A DNA stretch of 48,432 nt. Source: Prevotellaceae bacterium. GTDB taxonomy: Bacteria; Bacteroidota; Bacteroidia; Bacteroidales; Bacteroidaceae. The stretch covers positions 1-48,432 of the forward strand of contig JAQYPT010000074.1 of the NCBI GenBank assembly GCA_028726625.1, in the 5' to 3' direction. How positions within the stretch are numbered: the first letter of the stretch is position 1; each line of letters begins with the position of its first letter. Below the pieces are notes generated by a model. That model worked only from the letters and a program-made list of their open reading frames with translations. It was not told the DNA's origin and searched no databases. Below, piece by piece: positions 23,991 through 33,145 of this stretch. The position numbers and the translations under genes are program-made.

Positions 23991-25970
23991 TTACCAAAGT
24001 GAATCTTGTTGTAGACTCTGTGTATAGTCATAGAGTTTTTTATAAAAAGGATGGCGCACCAGCGTGGGCACATGTCCTAAGATGATGAGCTTCATGCGGG
24101 CTCGTGTCATGGCAACGTTCATCCTACGCAGGTCACGAAGAAAGCCTATCTGTCCATCATCGTTTGCCCTGACCAGTGAAATGAGGATGACATCTCGTTC
24201 CTGTCCTTGAAAACCATCAACCGTGTTCACGCTGATGAGATGACGAAAAGGCTTGAAAAAGGGACGTTTTTTAATGAGTCGGCGCAAATACTGCACTTGT
24301 GCGCGATACGGAGAGATGATACCTACGTCGACAGCTTCGTCCAATAAGCGCTGTTTACCAATCTTATTGAAATACTGTTCCAGGGTGCTGAGGGTTAATT
24401 CAGCTTCATCTTCATTGATTCTGCCAAAGCTTTCACCCACAAAACGTTCTTGAAATGTGGGTGTGTCCGATGCAGATTCCTCGATGAAATGGGCGTTTTC
24501 TGCATGTTCCGCGGTGTCTATCCATTGGATGGGAACATCATAATCCAAGATTCCCCGATACTTAATAGCAGGCGCACTCTGCACTTTTCCGTGATAAAAC
24601 CAGTCGCTCGAGAAGCGCATAATCTGGTCATTCATGCGATATTGCATGCCAAGCATCGTCACTACTTCTGGTTTATTCTCTACAATGCGCTGCATGAGCG
24701 TCTTGTCCAGACCTCCCTTTAAGGCAGCAATGCTCTTGATTGTCGGCGGCAATTGGCAGTGGTCGCCCGCCAACACCACGCGATGAACCTTGCGGATGGC
24801 TATCCAGCAGGCAGCTTCCAATGCCTGTGCGGCCTCATCAATGAACAATGTTTGATACTTTTGACCCACCAGAAGACGGTTTGCAGCACCTGTTAAGGTG
24901 GAAGCGATGACCCTTGCTTCTCCAAAAAGCTGTCCTTTGATGCGTATCTCCAATTCGGTAGCCCGCTCTTGGAGGCGTTCCACCTTTTGATGGAAGCCAG
25001 AACCAGCCGTCTTACGATGCTGTTTGAGTTGCCGCAGGGCTTTGCGTATGGCCCACAATTGCGGATAATCGGGATGTGATTCGAACCTTCGTTCGTAGGT
25101 AAACGATAGCATTTTATCGTTCACCCGTGTGGGATTGCCGATGCGAAGCACGTTCACACCTCGGTCAACAAGTCGCTCACTAATCCAGTCGACCGCCATA
25201 TTGCTCTGCGCACAGACCAAAACTTGACTCTCACGCTTGAGGGTTTCGTAGATTGCCTCCACGAGTGTGGTGGTCTTGCCGGTGCCTGGAGGACCATGAA
25301 CCACCATCACATCCTTGGCTTTCAACACTTTGTTCACGGCTTCTGCCTGCAGGTCATTGAGCCAAGGAAACCGAATGTCATCAAAAGTAAAGCACTCGGC
25401 AGTCTGCGAAGTTGAATAAAAAAGGTCGCGAAGATAGGCCAGTCGGTTGTCTTTGGCATTCATCACGCGGTCTAAGGCATCGAACATCAACCGATAAGAA
25501 GTCTCGTCAAAAAACAGTTGTACGCCCACCTGTTCGGCCGTTTGGATGGAGGTAACCATGCCATTGTCAGGCAATGTCACTACCATTCGGTCGTTATCGG
25601 CATAGCTCACCATACCCGTGAAGGGGAAATAAGAAAGTGATTTAGAAGCAACGGAAGCATTGTTTTTGCCCATTTCATCGTGTCTTCCTGCCTTCTGAAC
25701 CATCTGAAAAAAGGCAACTGGTCGTCCGTATTCAAAATTGTGACTAATCTCTTCATCGGCAGGACGAAACACTTCTACCGCCAACTGATTGAGCGAGTTG
25801 TAAAAACTCTTGCCCACGCGGACGGGAAACCATGCATCACCGCGCTTTACCTTTCGGGCTATACCCACCATCTCCGTCTGCTTACGGAAAGCATCCTTCT
25901 CTGTTGCATACTCCAATTGGAGCAACAACTTCTGACGTTTGAGTTCTGAAATGGCCGATTGTGAGGACAT
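23991..25970 (-). CDS. Superfamily 1 DNA/RNA helicase (UPF1/IGHMBP2-like)
   Basis: A 659-residue helicase of the UPF1-like SF1B group. Motifs in order: Q-motif region FPWLNDLQAEAV, Walker A HGPPGTGKTTT (about residue 228), Ia CAQSNMAVD, Walker B LFIDEAAQALEA, III LAGDHCQLPPT, IV QYRMND, V NTVDGFQGQERDVILISLVR, VI RRMNVAMTRAR. A helical insertion follows motif Ia. The frame opens at 26000, but a -7 element at 25980-25987 places transcription start downstream of that ATG; ATG 25970 is used. Substrate unknown. Confidence 0.93.
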   Translation of the reverse strand: MSSQSAISELKRQKLLLQLEYATEKDAFRKQTEMVGIARKVKRGDAWFPVRVGKSFYNSLNQLAVEVFRPADEEISHNFEYGRPVAFFQMVQKAGRHDEMGKNNASVASKSLSYFPFTGMVSYADNDRMVVTLPDNGMVTSIQTAEQVGVQLFFDETSYRLMFDALDRVMNAKDNRLAYLRDLFYSTSQTAECFTFDDIRFPWLNDLQAEAVNKVLKAKDVMVVHGPPGTGKTTTLVEAIYETLKRESQVLVCAQSNMAVDWISERLVDRGVNVLRIGNPTRVNDKMLSFTYERRFESHPDYPQLWAIRKALRQLKQHRKTAGSGFHQKVERLQERATELEIRIKGQLFGEARVIASTLTGAANRLLVGQKYQTLFIDEAAQALEAACWIAIRKVHRVVLAGDHCQLPPTIKSIAALKGGLDKTLMQRIVENKPEVVTMLGMQYRMNDQIMRFSSDWFYHGKVQSAPAIKYRGILDYDVPIQWIDTAEHAENAHFIEESASDTPTFQERFVGESFGRINEDEAELTLSTLEQYFNKIGKQRLLDEAVDVGIISPYRAQVQYLRRLIKKRPFFKPFRHLISVNTVDGFQGQERDVILISLVRANDDGQIGFLRDLRRMNVAMTRARMKLIILGHVPTLVRHPFYKKLYDYTQSLQQDSLW

Positions 25971-25979
25971 AAGTACGGA

Positions 25980-25987
25980 CAAAGATA
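25980..25987 (-). promoter_or_regulatory. -7 element of the helicase gene
   Basis: TATCTTTG on the minus strand, 9 nt before the ATG at 25970, predicting a leader of only a few nt and excluding the upstream ATG at 26000. Confidence 0.5.
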
Positions 25988-26040
25988 CGTATTTTAGCAA
26001 GAATTGACGAGCTGCGAACGTTATATTTTGCGTAATTCGC

Positions 26041-26048
26041 TATCTTTG
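26041..26048 (+). promoter_or_regulatory. -7 element of the FecE-type ATPase gene
   Basis: TATCTTTG ends 8 nt before the ATG at 26057, again predicting a nearly leaderless transcript. No clear -33. Confidence 0.5.
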
Positions 26049-26056
26049 CAACAGAC

Positions 26057-26824
26057 ATGCAGACCATTGAATTATACAATTTGTCCATCGGATACGGCAA
26101 ACACACGGTCGTATCGGATATCAACGCTACTCTGAACAGCGGACGGTTGACCTGTTTGCTGGGGCGAAATGGTGTGGGTAAATCTACTCTTTTGCGCACA
26201 CTGGCGGGCTTTATACCGCCCATAGCGGGCAAAATATATATTCAAGGAACACCCTTGGAACGGCTATCTAACCAAGAATTGGCCGAAAAAATCAGTGTGG
26301 TTCTGACGGAAAGAATGGACATTCGGAATCTTACCGCAACCGAATTGGTCGGGTTGGGGCGAACGCCCTACACGGGATTTTGGGGCGTTTTGTCGGACGA
26401 AGACCACAAAATTGTCTCGAAATCCATGCAACTGGTGGGCATCGAGCAGTTGGCTGAAAGGAATATTTCGAGCCTAAGCGATGGTGAACGCCAAAAGGCG
26501 ATGATAGCAAAAGCTCTGGCACAGCAAACGCCCATCATCATCTTAGACGAACCAACGGCCTTTCTTGATTTCCAAAGTAAGGTAGACACGCTGCGTCTGT
26601 TGGCCCAATTGGCACACGAATTGGATAAGACGGTGTTTTTATCCATTCATGATATCGAACTGGCTTTACAGATAACAGACGAGATATGGCTGCTGGATGA
26701 TCAACGAAAGCTACACACTGGGACGACGAAACAGCTCATAGAAGACGGTACTTTGCGCCATTTCATCGAAAGTGAACATATCCGTTTTGATGCCGATGAC
26801 AGAGTTGTCAGACTTCAAAAATGA
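26057..26824 (+). CDS. ABC transporter ATP-binding protein, iron/heme/cobalamin type (FecE-like)
   Basis: A 255-residue ATPase: Walker A GRNGVGKSTLLRTLAG (about 36-51), Q-loop replaced by SVVLTERM, YTGFWG in the helical domain, signature LSDGERQKAMIAKALAQ, Walker B IIILDEPTAFLDF and switch His in SIHDIE. These are features of the FecE/BtuD/HmuV group for siderophore, heme or vitamin B12 import. The matching permease and binding protein are not next to it: the neighbours are a divergent helicase and a convergent hydrolase. An overlapping terminator hairpin marks its end. Confidence 0.88.
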   Translation: MQTIELYNLSIGYGKHTVVSDINATLNSGRLTCLLGRNGVGKSTLLRTLAGFIPPIAGKIYIQGTPLERLSNQELAEKISVVLTERMDIRNLTATELVGLGRTPYTGFWGVLSDEDHKIVSKSMQLVGIEQLAERNISSLSDGERQKAMIAKALAQQTPIIILDEPTAFLDFQSKVDTLRLLAQLAHELDKTVFLSIHDIELALQITDEIWLLDDQRKLHTGTTKQLIEDGTLRHFIESEHIRFDADDRVVRLQK

Positions 26825-26843
26825 AGATTTCATCGGCATTTTC
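26790..26843 (+). terminator. Hairpin overlapping the end of the ATPase gene
   Basis: ATGCCGATGA (26790-26799) pairs with TCATCGGCAT (26830-26839); the loop holds a second stem CTTCA/TGAAG spanning the stop codon. TTTCT follows. A plausible terminator that begins inside the coding region. Confidence 0.45.
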
Positions 26844-26922
26844 TCATGTGAGAAGTTACTCCAGGCCAATCATCAGTGCCGAATGGGACAGCAGGAAGAC
26901 TGGCAGGAGTAAACAAGGGTTG

Positions 26923-27879
26923 TTAAGGAATGTATCGACTGACAAATTTCTTCACAACTTCCGTATATTCTTGTCGATGATCCTTGTAGCTTTCAGCGTG
27001 TTTAGAACCCTTGGCTATCCATAACTGTTTCGGTTGAGATTTGGCCTTGTAAAGCGGATAAACCATGTCGGTTCGCACGTATGTATCGCGGTCGCCATGG
27101 ATGAAGAGCATGGGTTTCTTGCATTTGGCCACCTGCTTCAAGGGCGAAGCCTCCCCAAACGACCATCCGTACAGCAGCTTGTTTAGTGCGCTGGCCGTGT
27201 AAAGTAGGGGGAAGGGAGGTAGCCCAAACTGCGTTTTCAGTTCGTTTTTGAACTCGTCCCACACGCTGGTATAACCGCAATCCTCCACAAAGCACTTGAC
27301 ATAGTCGGGGGTGTCTTCACCCGAAACGCACATGGTGAGTGCGGCTCCCATGGAGATACCGTGGACCACTTGCTCGGAATGACCGGTTGAATCGCTGAAA
27401 AGAGAGTCGGCAATGGCCATCCAGCGCAGCACGTCGTGGCGCTCTTTCCATCCCATTTGTACCATCTCGCCTTCGCTCCAGCCATGTGCATGGTGGTCGG
27501 GCAGCAGCACATTGTAGCCCATCCGGGCGTAGATGTGGGCTATCTGCATCATGCCCGCATGCGTGTCGTGGTACCCATGCAGCACAACAGCCGTCTTGCG
27601 GGTGGGTTGTGGCGCATAAACGAAAACGGCATGATGCTGCTCATCGTCTTGCATCGTTACCAGGGTGTCATGGATGAGGTTGCCTTGGGTCAGGCTGTCT
27701 ATCCAGGGCTTAATTTCAGGATTGTTATTGATGACGTGCGCAAACCGGTCTTTGTAGGACACGTTGATGGGGTAAGGGCGTCTCAACGAGTATTCTATCA
27801 TGTATATACTGCCACCAACGATTGCCAGTAGCACAACGATGGTGACAGTAATGAATGAGATTTTAATACTTTTTCTCAT
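26923..27879 (-). CDS. Membrane-anchored alpha/beta hydrolase
   Basis: A 318-residue serine hydrolase with an N-terminal membrane anchor (about residues 7-28, ISFITVTIVVLLAIVGGSIY). The fold shows VVLHGYHDTHAG (oxyanion region), nucleophile elbow HGISMGAA (Ser near 176), acidic residue in HGDRDTYV (about 262) and His in SKHAES (about 293). Similar proteins are annotated as acyl peptidase- or lysophospholipase-like; the substrate cannot be told. It follows the GH2 gene by 11 nt. Confidence 0.85.
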   Translation of the reverse strand: MRKSIKISFITVTIVVLLAIVGGSIYMIEYSLRRPYPINVSYKDRFAHVINNNPEIKPWIDSLTQGNLIHDTLVTMQDDEQHHAVFVYAPQPTRKTAVVLHGYHDTHAGMMQIAHIYARMGYNVLLPDHHAHGWSEGEMVQMGWKERHDVLRWMAIADSLFSDSTGHSEQVVHGISMGAALTMCVSGEDTPDYVKCFVEDCGYTSVWDEFKNELKTQFGLPPFPLLYTASALNKLLYGWSFGEASPLKQVAKCKKPMLFIHGDRDTYVRTDMVYPLYKAKSQPKQLWIAKGSKHAESYKDHRQEYTEVVKKFVSRYIP

Positions 27880-27890
27880 CGGAATCTTGG

Positions 27891-29708
27891 TTATTTATAA
27901 AGTTTGTACAGCTCCAGATTGGCCTTTTTCACTCGGTTCTCGTCCAGCTTGATCACCTTTCTGTCGTAGGTCATCAGTCCGTTCACCTCACCCTCAACGT
28001 CGGTTGTTTGGGTATATACTGCTGCGGAGAAGCCCTGACGAATCATGGGTTTGAGTTCTTCCAGCAACTCAACGTAGCGGTCTGTAACCTCTTTACTGTT
28101 CTTGAATTCTACATACCCCCAGTTGCGGTCAGCCTGCCAGAGATGTCCTTTCAGCGGCAATCCCAGTCCACCAAACTCGCCGAGCACTGTCGTGCGATTG
28201 AAGTCGTAGAGGTACATCATCGGCCCAGGATAGTTGTGTAGGTCTAAGATGTCGCCCGTCTTGAAGTGGTTGCCACCACTGGCCGAGTTGATCAGTCGCG
28301 TAGGATCGAGCGCTTTCGTAAATGCGGTAATCTCTTCAGTTTTGAATTGTCCCCAAGCTTCATTGAAAGGCGTCCACACAACGATGGAAGGATAGGAGTA
28401 GAACTGGTCGATGATGGCTTTCGACTCATGCTTGAAGTTTTCTTCCGATTCAGCAGAACGACGGGCCAGTCGGCCTGTTTCCTGATAGTACTCATGATTC
28501 TGCCAGTCGGGTCCGTGCTGAATGTCGCCCATAGGCATATCCTGCCATACCAGAATACCCAGCTTGTCACAGGCTGTATACCAACGAGCCGGCTCCACTT
28601 TCATGTGCTTGCGAATCATATTGAAGCCCATGTCCTTGGTCTTTTTGATATCGTAGACCATGGCTTCTTCAGTAGGAGCCGTGAAAAGACCGTCGGGCCA
28701 GTAACCTTGATCGAGTGGGCCATATTGGAAAAGGTTCTTGTTGTTGAGCTGCATACGCCACACACCAGCCCCATCACGCACCGATGAAATCTTGCGCATG
28801 GCACTGTAGCTCTTCACAACATCGACGGTTTTATCACCCGAGAGGAGGGAGATTTCCAGGTCATACAAGAACGGAGAGTCTGGTGTCCATAGCTTTTGGT
28901 TCTGTACAAACAGCTCCACTTCCTGCCCGGCGATGGCCTTTCCCGTTGCAACAATCTTGTTGCCGTCTTTCATCACAATGCTAATCACGTCGCCCTGTTG
29001 GGTTCCTTCTGTCTTTGTGCATACCGTCAACTTGCTTTCATCAATGTTGGGGGTGTTGTAAACGGCTGCAATGTGCTTTTTGTTAACAGGCTCCAGCCAC
29101 ACCGTTTGCCAGATGCCGGTGACGGGTGTGTACCAGATTCCTTCTGGTTTAGTACGTTGTTTTCCTACAGGTTGGTGTCCGTCAGTCGTCGGATCCCATA
29201 CCCTCACGACCAACTTTTGCTGTCCGCTCTTTAGATAAGGTGTGATGTCAAAGCTGAAAGCGGAGAAACCACCCTTGTGAGAGCCTATCTTGATGTCGTT
29301 AATGAACACGTCGGCTTTCCAATCAACCGCACCAAAATGCAGCAGAATGTTCTTGTCCGACCAGGCAGCCGGCACACTGAAGGTACGCTCGTACCACAGT
29401 TCTTTGTCCTTGCCCACGGTTTTCTGCACTCCTGAAAGGCTCGACTCGATGGCGAAAGGCACCAAAATTTTGCCGTCGTTGATATTCGTTCCCGCAGCTC
29501 CACGGTTGCGAATGGCATAGTTCCACAGTCCATTGAGATTTTGCCACTGACTCCTTTCCATGATAGGACGGGGGTACTCGGGCAACACGTTGCTGGGGTT
29601 TACCTTGTTGGCCCAGTCGGTTTTAATCTTGTCGCCAACAGGTTTCCATTGCGCCATGGCGGCTGTATAGACAAATAAGGCGAGTAAAAGTAAGTTTAGT
29701 TTTTTCAT
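27891..29708 (-). CDS. Exported glycoside hydrolase family 2 enzyme (beta-galactosidase-like)
   Basis: A 605-residue enzyme with a signal peptide (MKKLNLLLLALFVYTAAMA). Domains: jelly-roll sugar-binding N-terminus (about 45-210, LWYERTFSVP, HFGAVDWKADVFINDIKIGS), immunoglobulin-like middle, and TIM barrel from about 320. The acid/base Glu is in TPFNEAWG (about 450) and the likely nucleophile Glu in VLGEFGG (about 511). GH2 enzymes cleave beta-galactosides, -mannosides or -glucuronides; the substrate is open. The ATG at 29708 gives the signal peptide, and the -7 element at 29750-29757 excludes the upstream frame to 29822. No SusCD genes are adjacent. Confidence 0.93.
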   Translation of the reverse strand: MKKLNLLLLALFVYTAAMAQWKPVGDKIKTDWANKVNPSNVLPEYPRPIMERSQWQNLNGLWNYAIRNRGAAGTNINDGKILVPFAIESSLSGVQKTVGKDKELWYERTFSVPAAWSDKNILLHFGAVDWKADVFINDIKIGSHKGGFSAFSFDITPYLKSGQQKLVVRVWDPTTDGHQPVGKQRTKPEGIWYTPVTGIWQTVWLEPVNKKHIAAVYNTPNIDESKLTVCTKTEGTQQGDVISIVMKDGNKIVATGKAIAGQEVELFVQNQKLWTPDSPFLYDLEISLLSGDKTVDVVKSYSAMRKISSVRDGAGVWRMQLNNKNLFQYGPLDQGYWPDGLFTAPTEEAMVYDIKKTKDMGFNMIRKHMKVEPARWYTACDKLGILVWQDMPMGDIQHGPDWQNHEYYQETGRLARRSAESEENFKHESKAIIDQFYSYPSIVVWTPFNEAWGQFKTEEITAFTKALDPTRLINSASGGNHFKTGDILDLHNYPGPMMYLYDFNRTTVLGEFGGLGLPLKGHLWQADRNWGYVEFKNSKEVTDRYVELLEELKPMIRQGFSAAVYTQTTDVEGEVNGLMTYDRKVIKLDENRVKKANLELYKLYK

Positions 29709-29749
29709 TTTTCTAGTTAAAACAATGTTAAGAATAAATAATGATGTTT

Positions 29750-29757
29750 CAAAGTTA
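29750..29757 (-). promoter_or_regulatory. -7 element of the GH2 gene
   Basis: TAACTTTG on the minus strand, predicting a start near 29743 and a leader of about 35 nt to the ATG at 29708. No clear -33. Confidence 0.45.
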
Positions 29758-29851
29758 CATATTTTAATCCGAATAATTGGTAGAAAGAAGAAGTTGTAGC
29801 ATCTTTTTACAATTATTAGCAAAATGAATAAAGAGGAATTGTTGCTTTTAT

Positions 29852-29882
29852 TTTGCTATGCTCTTGAATTCAAGTAACTTTG
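29852..29882 (+). promoter_or_regulatory. Promoter of the Ca2+-ATPase operon
   Basis: TTTG 29852-29855, 19-nt spacer, TAACTTTG 29875-29882: an exact match to the Bacteroidota consensus. It lies over the first codons of the longest open frame (ATG 29858), so the real start is ATG 29891, 8 nt after the -7 element. Confidence 0.75.
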
Positions 29883-29890
29883 CACAAATT

Positions 29891-32533
29891 ATGAGTACGC
29901 AAAACATTAGAAACGCAAGGGTCCATCATACAGGTTTGACAGACGAACAGGTGGCGGCTAACAGGATAAAATTTGGCAAAAACATACTGACGCCACCCCC
30001 CACAACCTCATTGTGGAAGTTGTATTTGGACAAGTATCGTGACCCCATCATTCAAGTGCTTTTGGTTGCTGCCGCCGTCTCTTTGGTGTTGGCTTTCGTT
30101 GAGCAGAACTTTATAGAAACCATCGGTATCTTTGTTGCCATCTTCTTTGCAACCAGTGTCGGCTTTTACTTTGAGCGGGATGCAGCCAAGAAATTCAACA
30201 TTCTTAATGCGCTGAATGAGGAGTCGTTGGTGAAGGTTCGACGCAATGGACATGTCGTTGAGATTCCTCGTAAGGATGTGGTAGTGGGCGATTTGATGAT
30301 TATCGAGGTGGGTGACGAGATACCTGCCGACGGAAAACTCGTCAAGGCCGTTGATTTGTTGATAGACGAATCGTCGTTAACGGGCGAACCCATCTGCTCA
30401 AAGGGTATTGATGTGGACGATGACGAGGATGATGAAGAACATGAAAAAACCTACCCTCATGACATGGTCTTGCGCAGTACGATGGTCATGAATGGCCGTG
30501 GGGCCGCCGTTGTTACAGCAGTTGGTGACGCTACAGAGATTGGTATGGTGGCTCGTAACTCGAGCGAAATAACGCATACCCAAACACCTTTGGACATCCA
30601 ATTAGCCAAATTGGCCAAACTCATCTCGGTGGTTGGGTCGGTAGTGGCTGTTGCTGCCTTCGTCATCTTCCTCATACACGACATCCTTGTCAACGATGCT
30701 GTATGGCAGGGCACTGATTATTTCAAGATGGCCGAAGTGGTGTTGCAGTACTTCATGATGGCTGTAACGCTGATAGTGATGGCCGTACCCGAAGGACTTC
30801 CCATGGCCGTAACCTTGAGTTTGGCACTGAACATGCGCAGGATGTTGAAGAGCAACAACCTTGTTAGAAAGCTGCATGCTTGTGAAACGATGGGGGCGGT
30901 GACGGTAATCTGTACTGATAAAACTGGAACCTTGACAGAAAACAAGATGACAGTCATGGAGATGGCTGGCTCGTCTGTCGTTACGGAGGTGTCTGAACAC
31001 GATGCACTGGCTCAGGCTATTGCCCTCAATACAACGGCTGAGTTGGGAGAAGATGGCGCTGGAATTGGTAATCCAACGGAGATAGCTCTACTGACATGGC
31101 TGAAAAAACATGGTGTTGACTATCAAACCATTCGTAACAATGCTACCACAATTGCACAGTTACCATTCTCGACAGAAAACAAGTACATGGCAACCGTTGC
31201 AGAGCTGGGTGGCAAGAAGTATCTCTTTGTGAAGGGAGCACCAGAGATTGTGATGAATTTCTGTACCTTATCTGAGGCCGAAAAACAATCCTATCAGTCT
31301 ACTTTGTTGGGCTATCAGCTCAAAGCCATGCGTACTTTGGCGTTCGCTTGCAAGCAACTTGAAGGGGACGCACAATCGAATATCCAAATAAAGAATCACT
31401 TGCAAAATCTCTCTTTGCAATGCGTTGCAGCGATTAGTGATCCTGTTCGCGAGGATGTTCCAAATGCTGTTAACCAATGTCAGCAAGCGGGTATCGAGGT
31501 GAAAGTCGTGACGGGAGACACGCAAGCCACTGCCATTGAGATAGCAAGGCAGATAGGTGTCTGGCATGATGATACGCCTTTGGAAGCCGCACTGACCGGT
31601 CCGGAGTGGAATGCGCTGTCGGATGAAGAGGCATACGAGCGCGCTCATACCATCAAAGTGATGTCGCGTGCGCGTCCATCGGATAAACAACGACTTGTGG
31701 AAATGCTGCAAAAGCGCAAAGAAGTGGTGGCAGTGACGGGCGATGGGACCAATGACGCGCCCGCATTGCATTATGCTCATGTGGGCTTGTCATTAGGGTC
31801 GGGAACCAGTGTGGCTAAGGAAGCTAGCGACATGACGTTGCTCGACGACTCGTTTGCCTCTATTGCGCATGCCGTGATGTGGGGGCGTTCGCTGTATAAG
31901 AACATCCAGCGCTTCCTGCTTTTCCAGCTTATCGTCAACATCACTGCGCTACTTCTTGTTCTTGGAGGGGCTTTCATCGGTGTGGAGATGCCGCTCACGG
32001 TGACACAGATATTATGGGTGAACCTCTTGATGGATACCTTTGCAGCCATGGCATTAGCCTCTTTGCCTCCTTCACGCGAGGTGATGAAAGACAAACCGCG
32101 TAAGGAAAACGATTTTATCCTTAATAAAGGGATGCGCCAAGGCATTCTGTTCTGCGGCGTAACCTTCTTTATTTTCCTGTTTGCCATGCTCATTTATTGT
32201 GAACGTAATGTGTCGCAAGGCATCAGTATGCGTGAGTTGACCATCTTCTTCACAACCTTTGTGATGATTCAATTATGGAACCTGTTCAATGCAAAGACGC
32301 TCGGTTCCAATCATTCGGCATTCCGTTATCTTTGGAAAGACAAGGGGCTGCTGCTCGTGTTGCTGTTGGTTATCTTGGGACAGTGGCTCATCGTGACCTT
32401 CGGGGGTAAGATGTTCCGCACCGTACCGCTGTCGCTCAGCGACTGGTTGGGCATCATTATCTTTACTTCTGTCGTGCTTTGGGTGGGTGAACTGTGGCGA
32501 TGGACGAAACGATTAAGGGCAAGAAAGTCATGA
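29891..32533 (+). CDS. P-type calcium-translocating ATPase (PMCA-like)
   Basis: An 880-residue P2-type cation pump of the inner membrane that exports Ca2+ at the cost of ATP. Motifs: LTGEP in the actuator domain (about 160), MAVPEGLPMAVTLSLALNMR in M4 (about 297-316), phosphorylation site CTDKTGTLT (Asp about 342), KGAPE in the nucleotide-binding domain, TGDTQATA and VTGDGTNDAP in the hinge. About ten membrane helices. The PEGLP variant is typical of PMCA-type pumps. The upstream ATG at 29858 is inside the promoter. Its end overlaps the HAD gene (ATGA). Confidence 0.94.
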   Translation: MSTQNIRNARVHHTGLTDEQVAANRIKFGKNILTPPPTTSLWKLYLDKYRDPIIQVLLVAAAVSLVLAFVEQNFIETIGIFVAIFFATSVGFYFERDAAKKFNILNALNEESLVKVRRNGHVVEIPRKDVVVGDLMIIEVGDEIPADGKLVKAVDLLIDESSLTGEPICSKGIDVDDDEDDEEHEKTYPHDMVLRSTMVMNGRGAAVVTAVGDATEIGMVARNSSEITHTQTPLDIQLAKLAKLISVVGSVVAVAAFVIFLIHDILVNDAVWQGTDYFKMAEVVLQYFMMAVTLIVMAVPEGLPMAVTLSLALNMRRMLKSNNLVRKLHACETMGAVTVICTDKTGTLTENKMTVMEMAGSSVVTEVSEHDALAQAIALNTTAELGEDGAGIGNPTEIALLTWLKKHGVDYQTIRNNATTIAQLPFSTENKYMATVAELGGKKYLFVKGAPEIVMNFCTLSEAEKQSYQSTLLGYQLKAMRTLAFACKQLEGDAQSNIQIKNHLQNLSLQCVAAISDPVREDVPNAVNQCQQAGIEVKVVTGDTQATAIEIARQIGVWHDDTPLEAALTGPEWNALSDEEAYERAHTIKVMSRARPSDKQRLVEMLQKRKEVVAVTGDGTNDAPALHYAHVGLSLGSGTSVAKEASDMTLLDDSFASIAHAVMWGRSLYKNIQRFLLFQLIVNITALLLVLGGAFIGVEMPLTVTQILWVNLLMDTFAAMALASLPPSREVMKDKPRKENDFILNKGMRQGILFCGVTFFIFLFAMLIYCERNVSQGISMRELTIFFTTFVMIQLWNLFNAKTLGSNHSAFRYLWKDKGLLLVLLLVILGQWLIVTFGGKMFRTVPLSLSDWLGIIIFTSVVLWVGELWRWTKRLRARKS

Positions 32534-33141
32534 AACGAAACGTCAAAAACATCATATTTGACCTGGGTTGCGTGCTTGTAGGACTTGATAAACAGCGTTG
32601 CGTGCGTGCTTTTGAGCAGATAGGGGCAGAAAACGTTGCCTCTTATGTTCGGGATCATCGCACGGCTGATTTGTTTTTTGACATTGAAACGGGCCAAATG
32701 ACGACGGAAGAGTTTTGTGATGAGGTTCGCAGAATGAGCCGATGCAAGGCTGAGGATAAGGATATTGTCTGGGCATGGAACCAACTTTTGGTAGGTATTC
32801 CTGATGAGAAAAAGCAACGTTTAGTTGACTTGAAGAAGGAATATCGACTTTTCTTGTTGAGCAACACCAATGACATGCACTGGCAGAAATGCGTGAACGA
32901 TTTCTTCCCCTATTACAATTTGGGGGTAAACGATTATTTCGAAGACGTCTATCTGTCGTACAAGTTGCAGCTTACGAAGCCCAATCATAAGATTTTTGAG
33001 GCCGTGTTGAGGCACTCACAGCTGCAAGCAGCAGAGACACTCTTTATTGATGACGTGAAAGAAAACTGTGAATCGGCCGCACAACTGGGCATCCAGGTGA
33101 TGCACGAGACCACAGGTAACGATTGGATAAATGCGTGGTAA
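32530..33141 (+). CDS. HAD family hydrolase (YihX-like)
   Basis: A 203-residue haloacid-dehalogenase-fold phosphatase: motif I FDLGCVLVGLD (near residue 10, with the DLGxV form typical of YihX-type enzymes), motif II LLSNTND, Lys in LTKPNHKIFEAVL, and motif III FIDDVKENCESA. YihX-type enzymes act on sugar phosphates; the substrate here is unknown. The ATG overlaps the ATPase stop as ATGA, which indicates coupled translation; an ATG at 32500 or the frame start at 32494 would extend into the ATPase gene. Confidence 0.88.
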   Translation: MKRNVKNIIFDLGCVLVGLDKQRCVRAFEQIGAENVASYVRDHRTADLFFDIETGQMTTEEFCDEVRRMSRCKAEDKDIVWAWNQLLVGIPDEKKQRLVDLKKEYRLFLLSNTNDMHWQKCVNDFFPYYNLGVNDYFEDVYLSYKLQLTKPNHKIFEAVLRHSQLQAAETLFIDDVKENCESAAQLGIQVMHETTGNDWINAW

Positions 33142-33145
33142 GGAT

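Noticed and set aside
26821..27024. 67-residue plus-strand frame after the FecE-type ATPase
   Set aside because: It starts in the terminator hairpin and runs antisense into the hydrolase gene; no homology or initiation signal.
29858..29890. Upstream ATG for the Ca2+-ATPase
   Set aside because: It lies within a complete promoter (29852-29882), so the transcript cannot include it.
30602..31000. 132-residue minus-strand frame opposite the Ca2+-ATPase gene
   Set aside because: It is a shadow frame: histidine- and arginine-rich translation without family resemblance, entirely inside a strongly supported gene.
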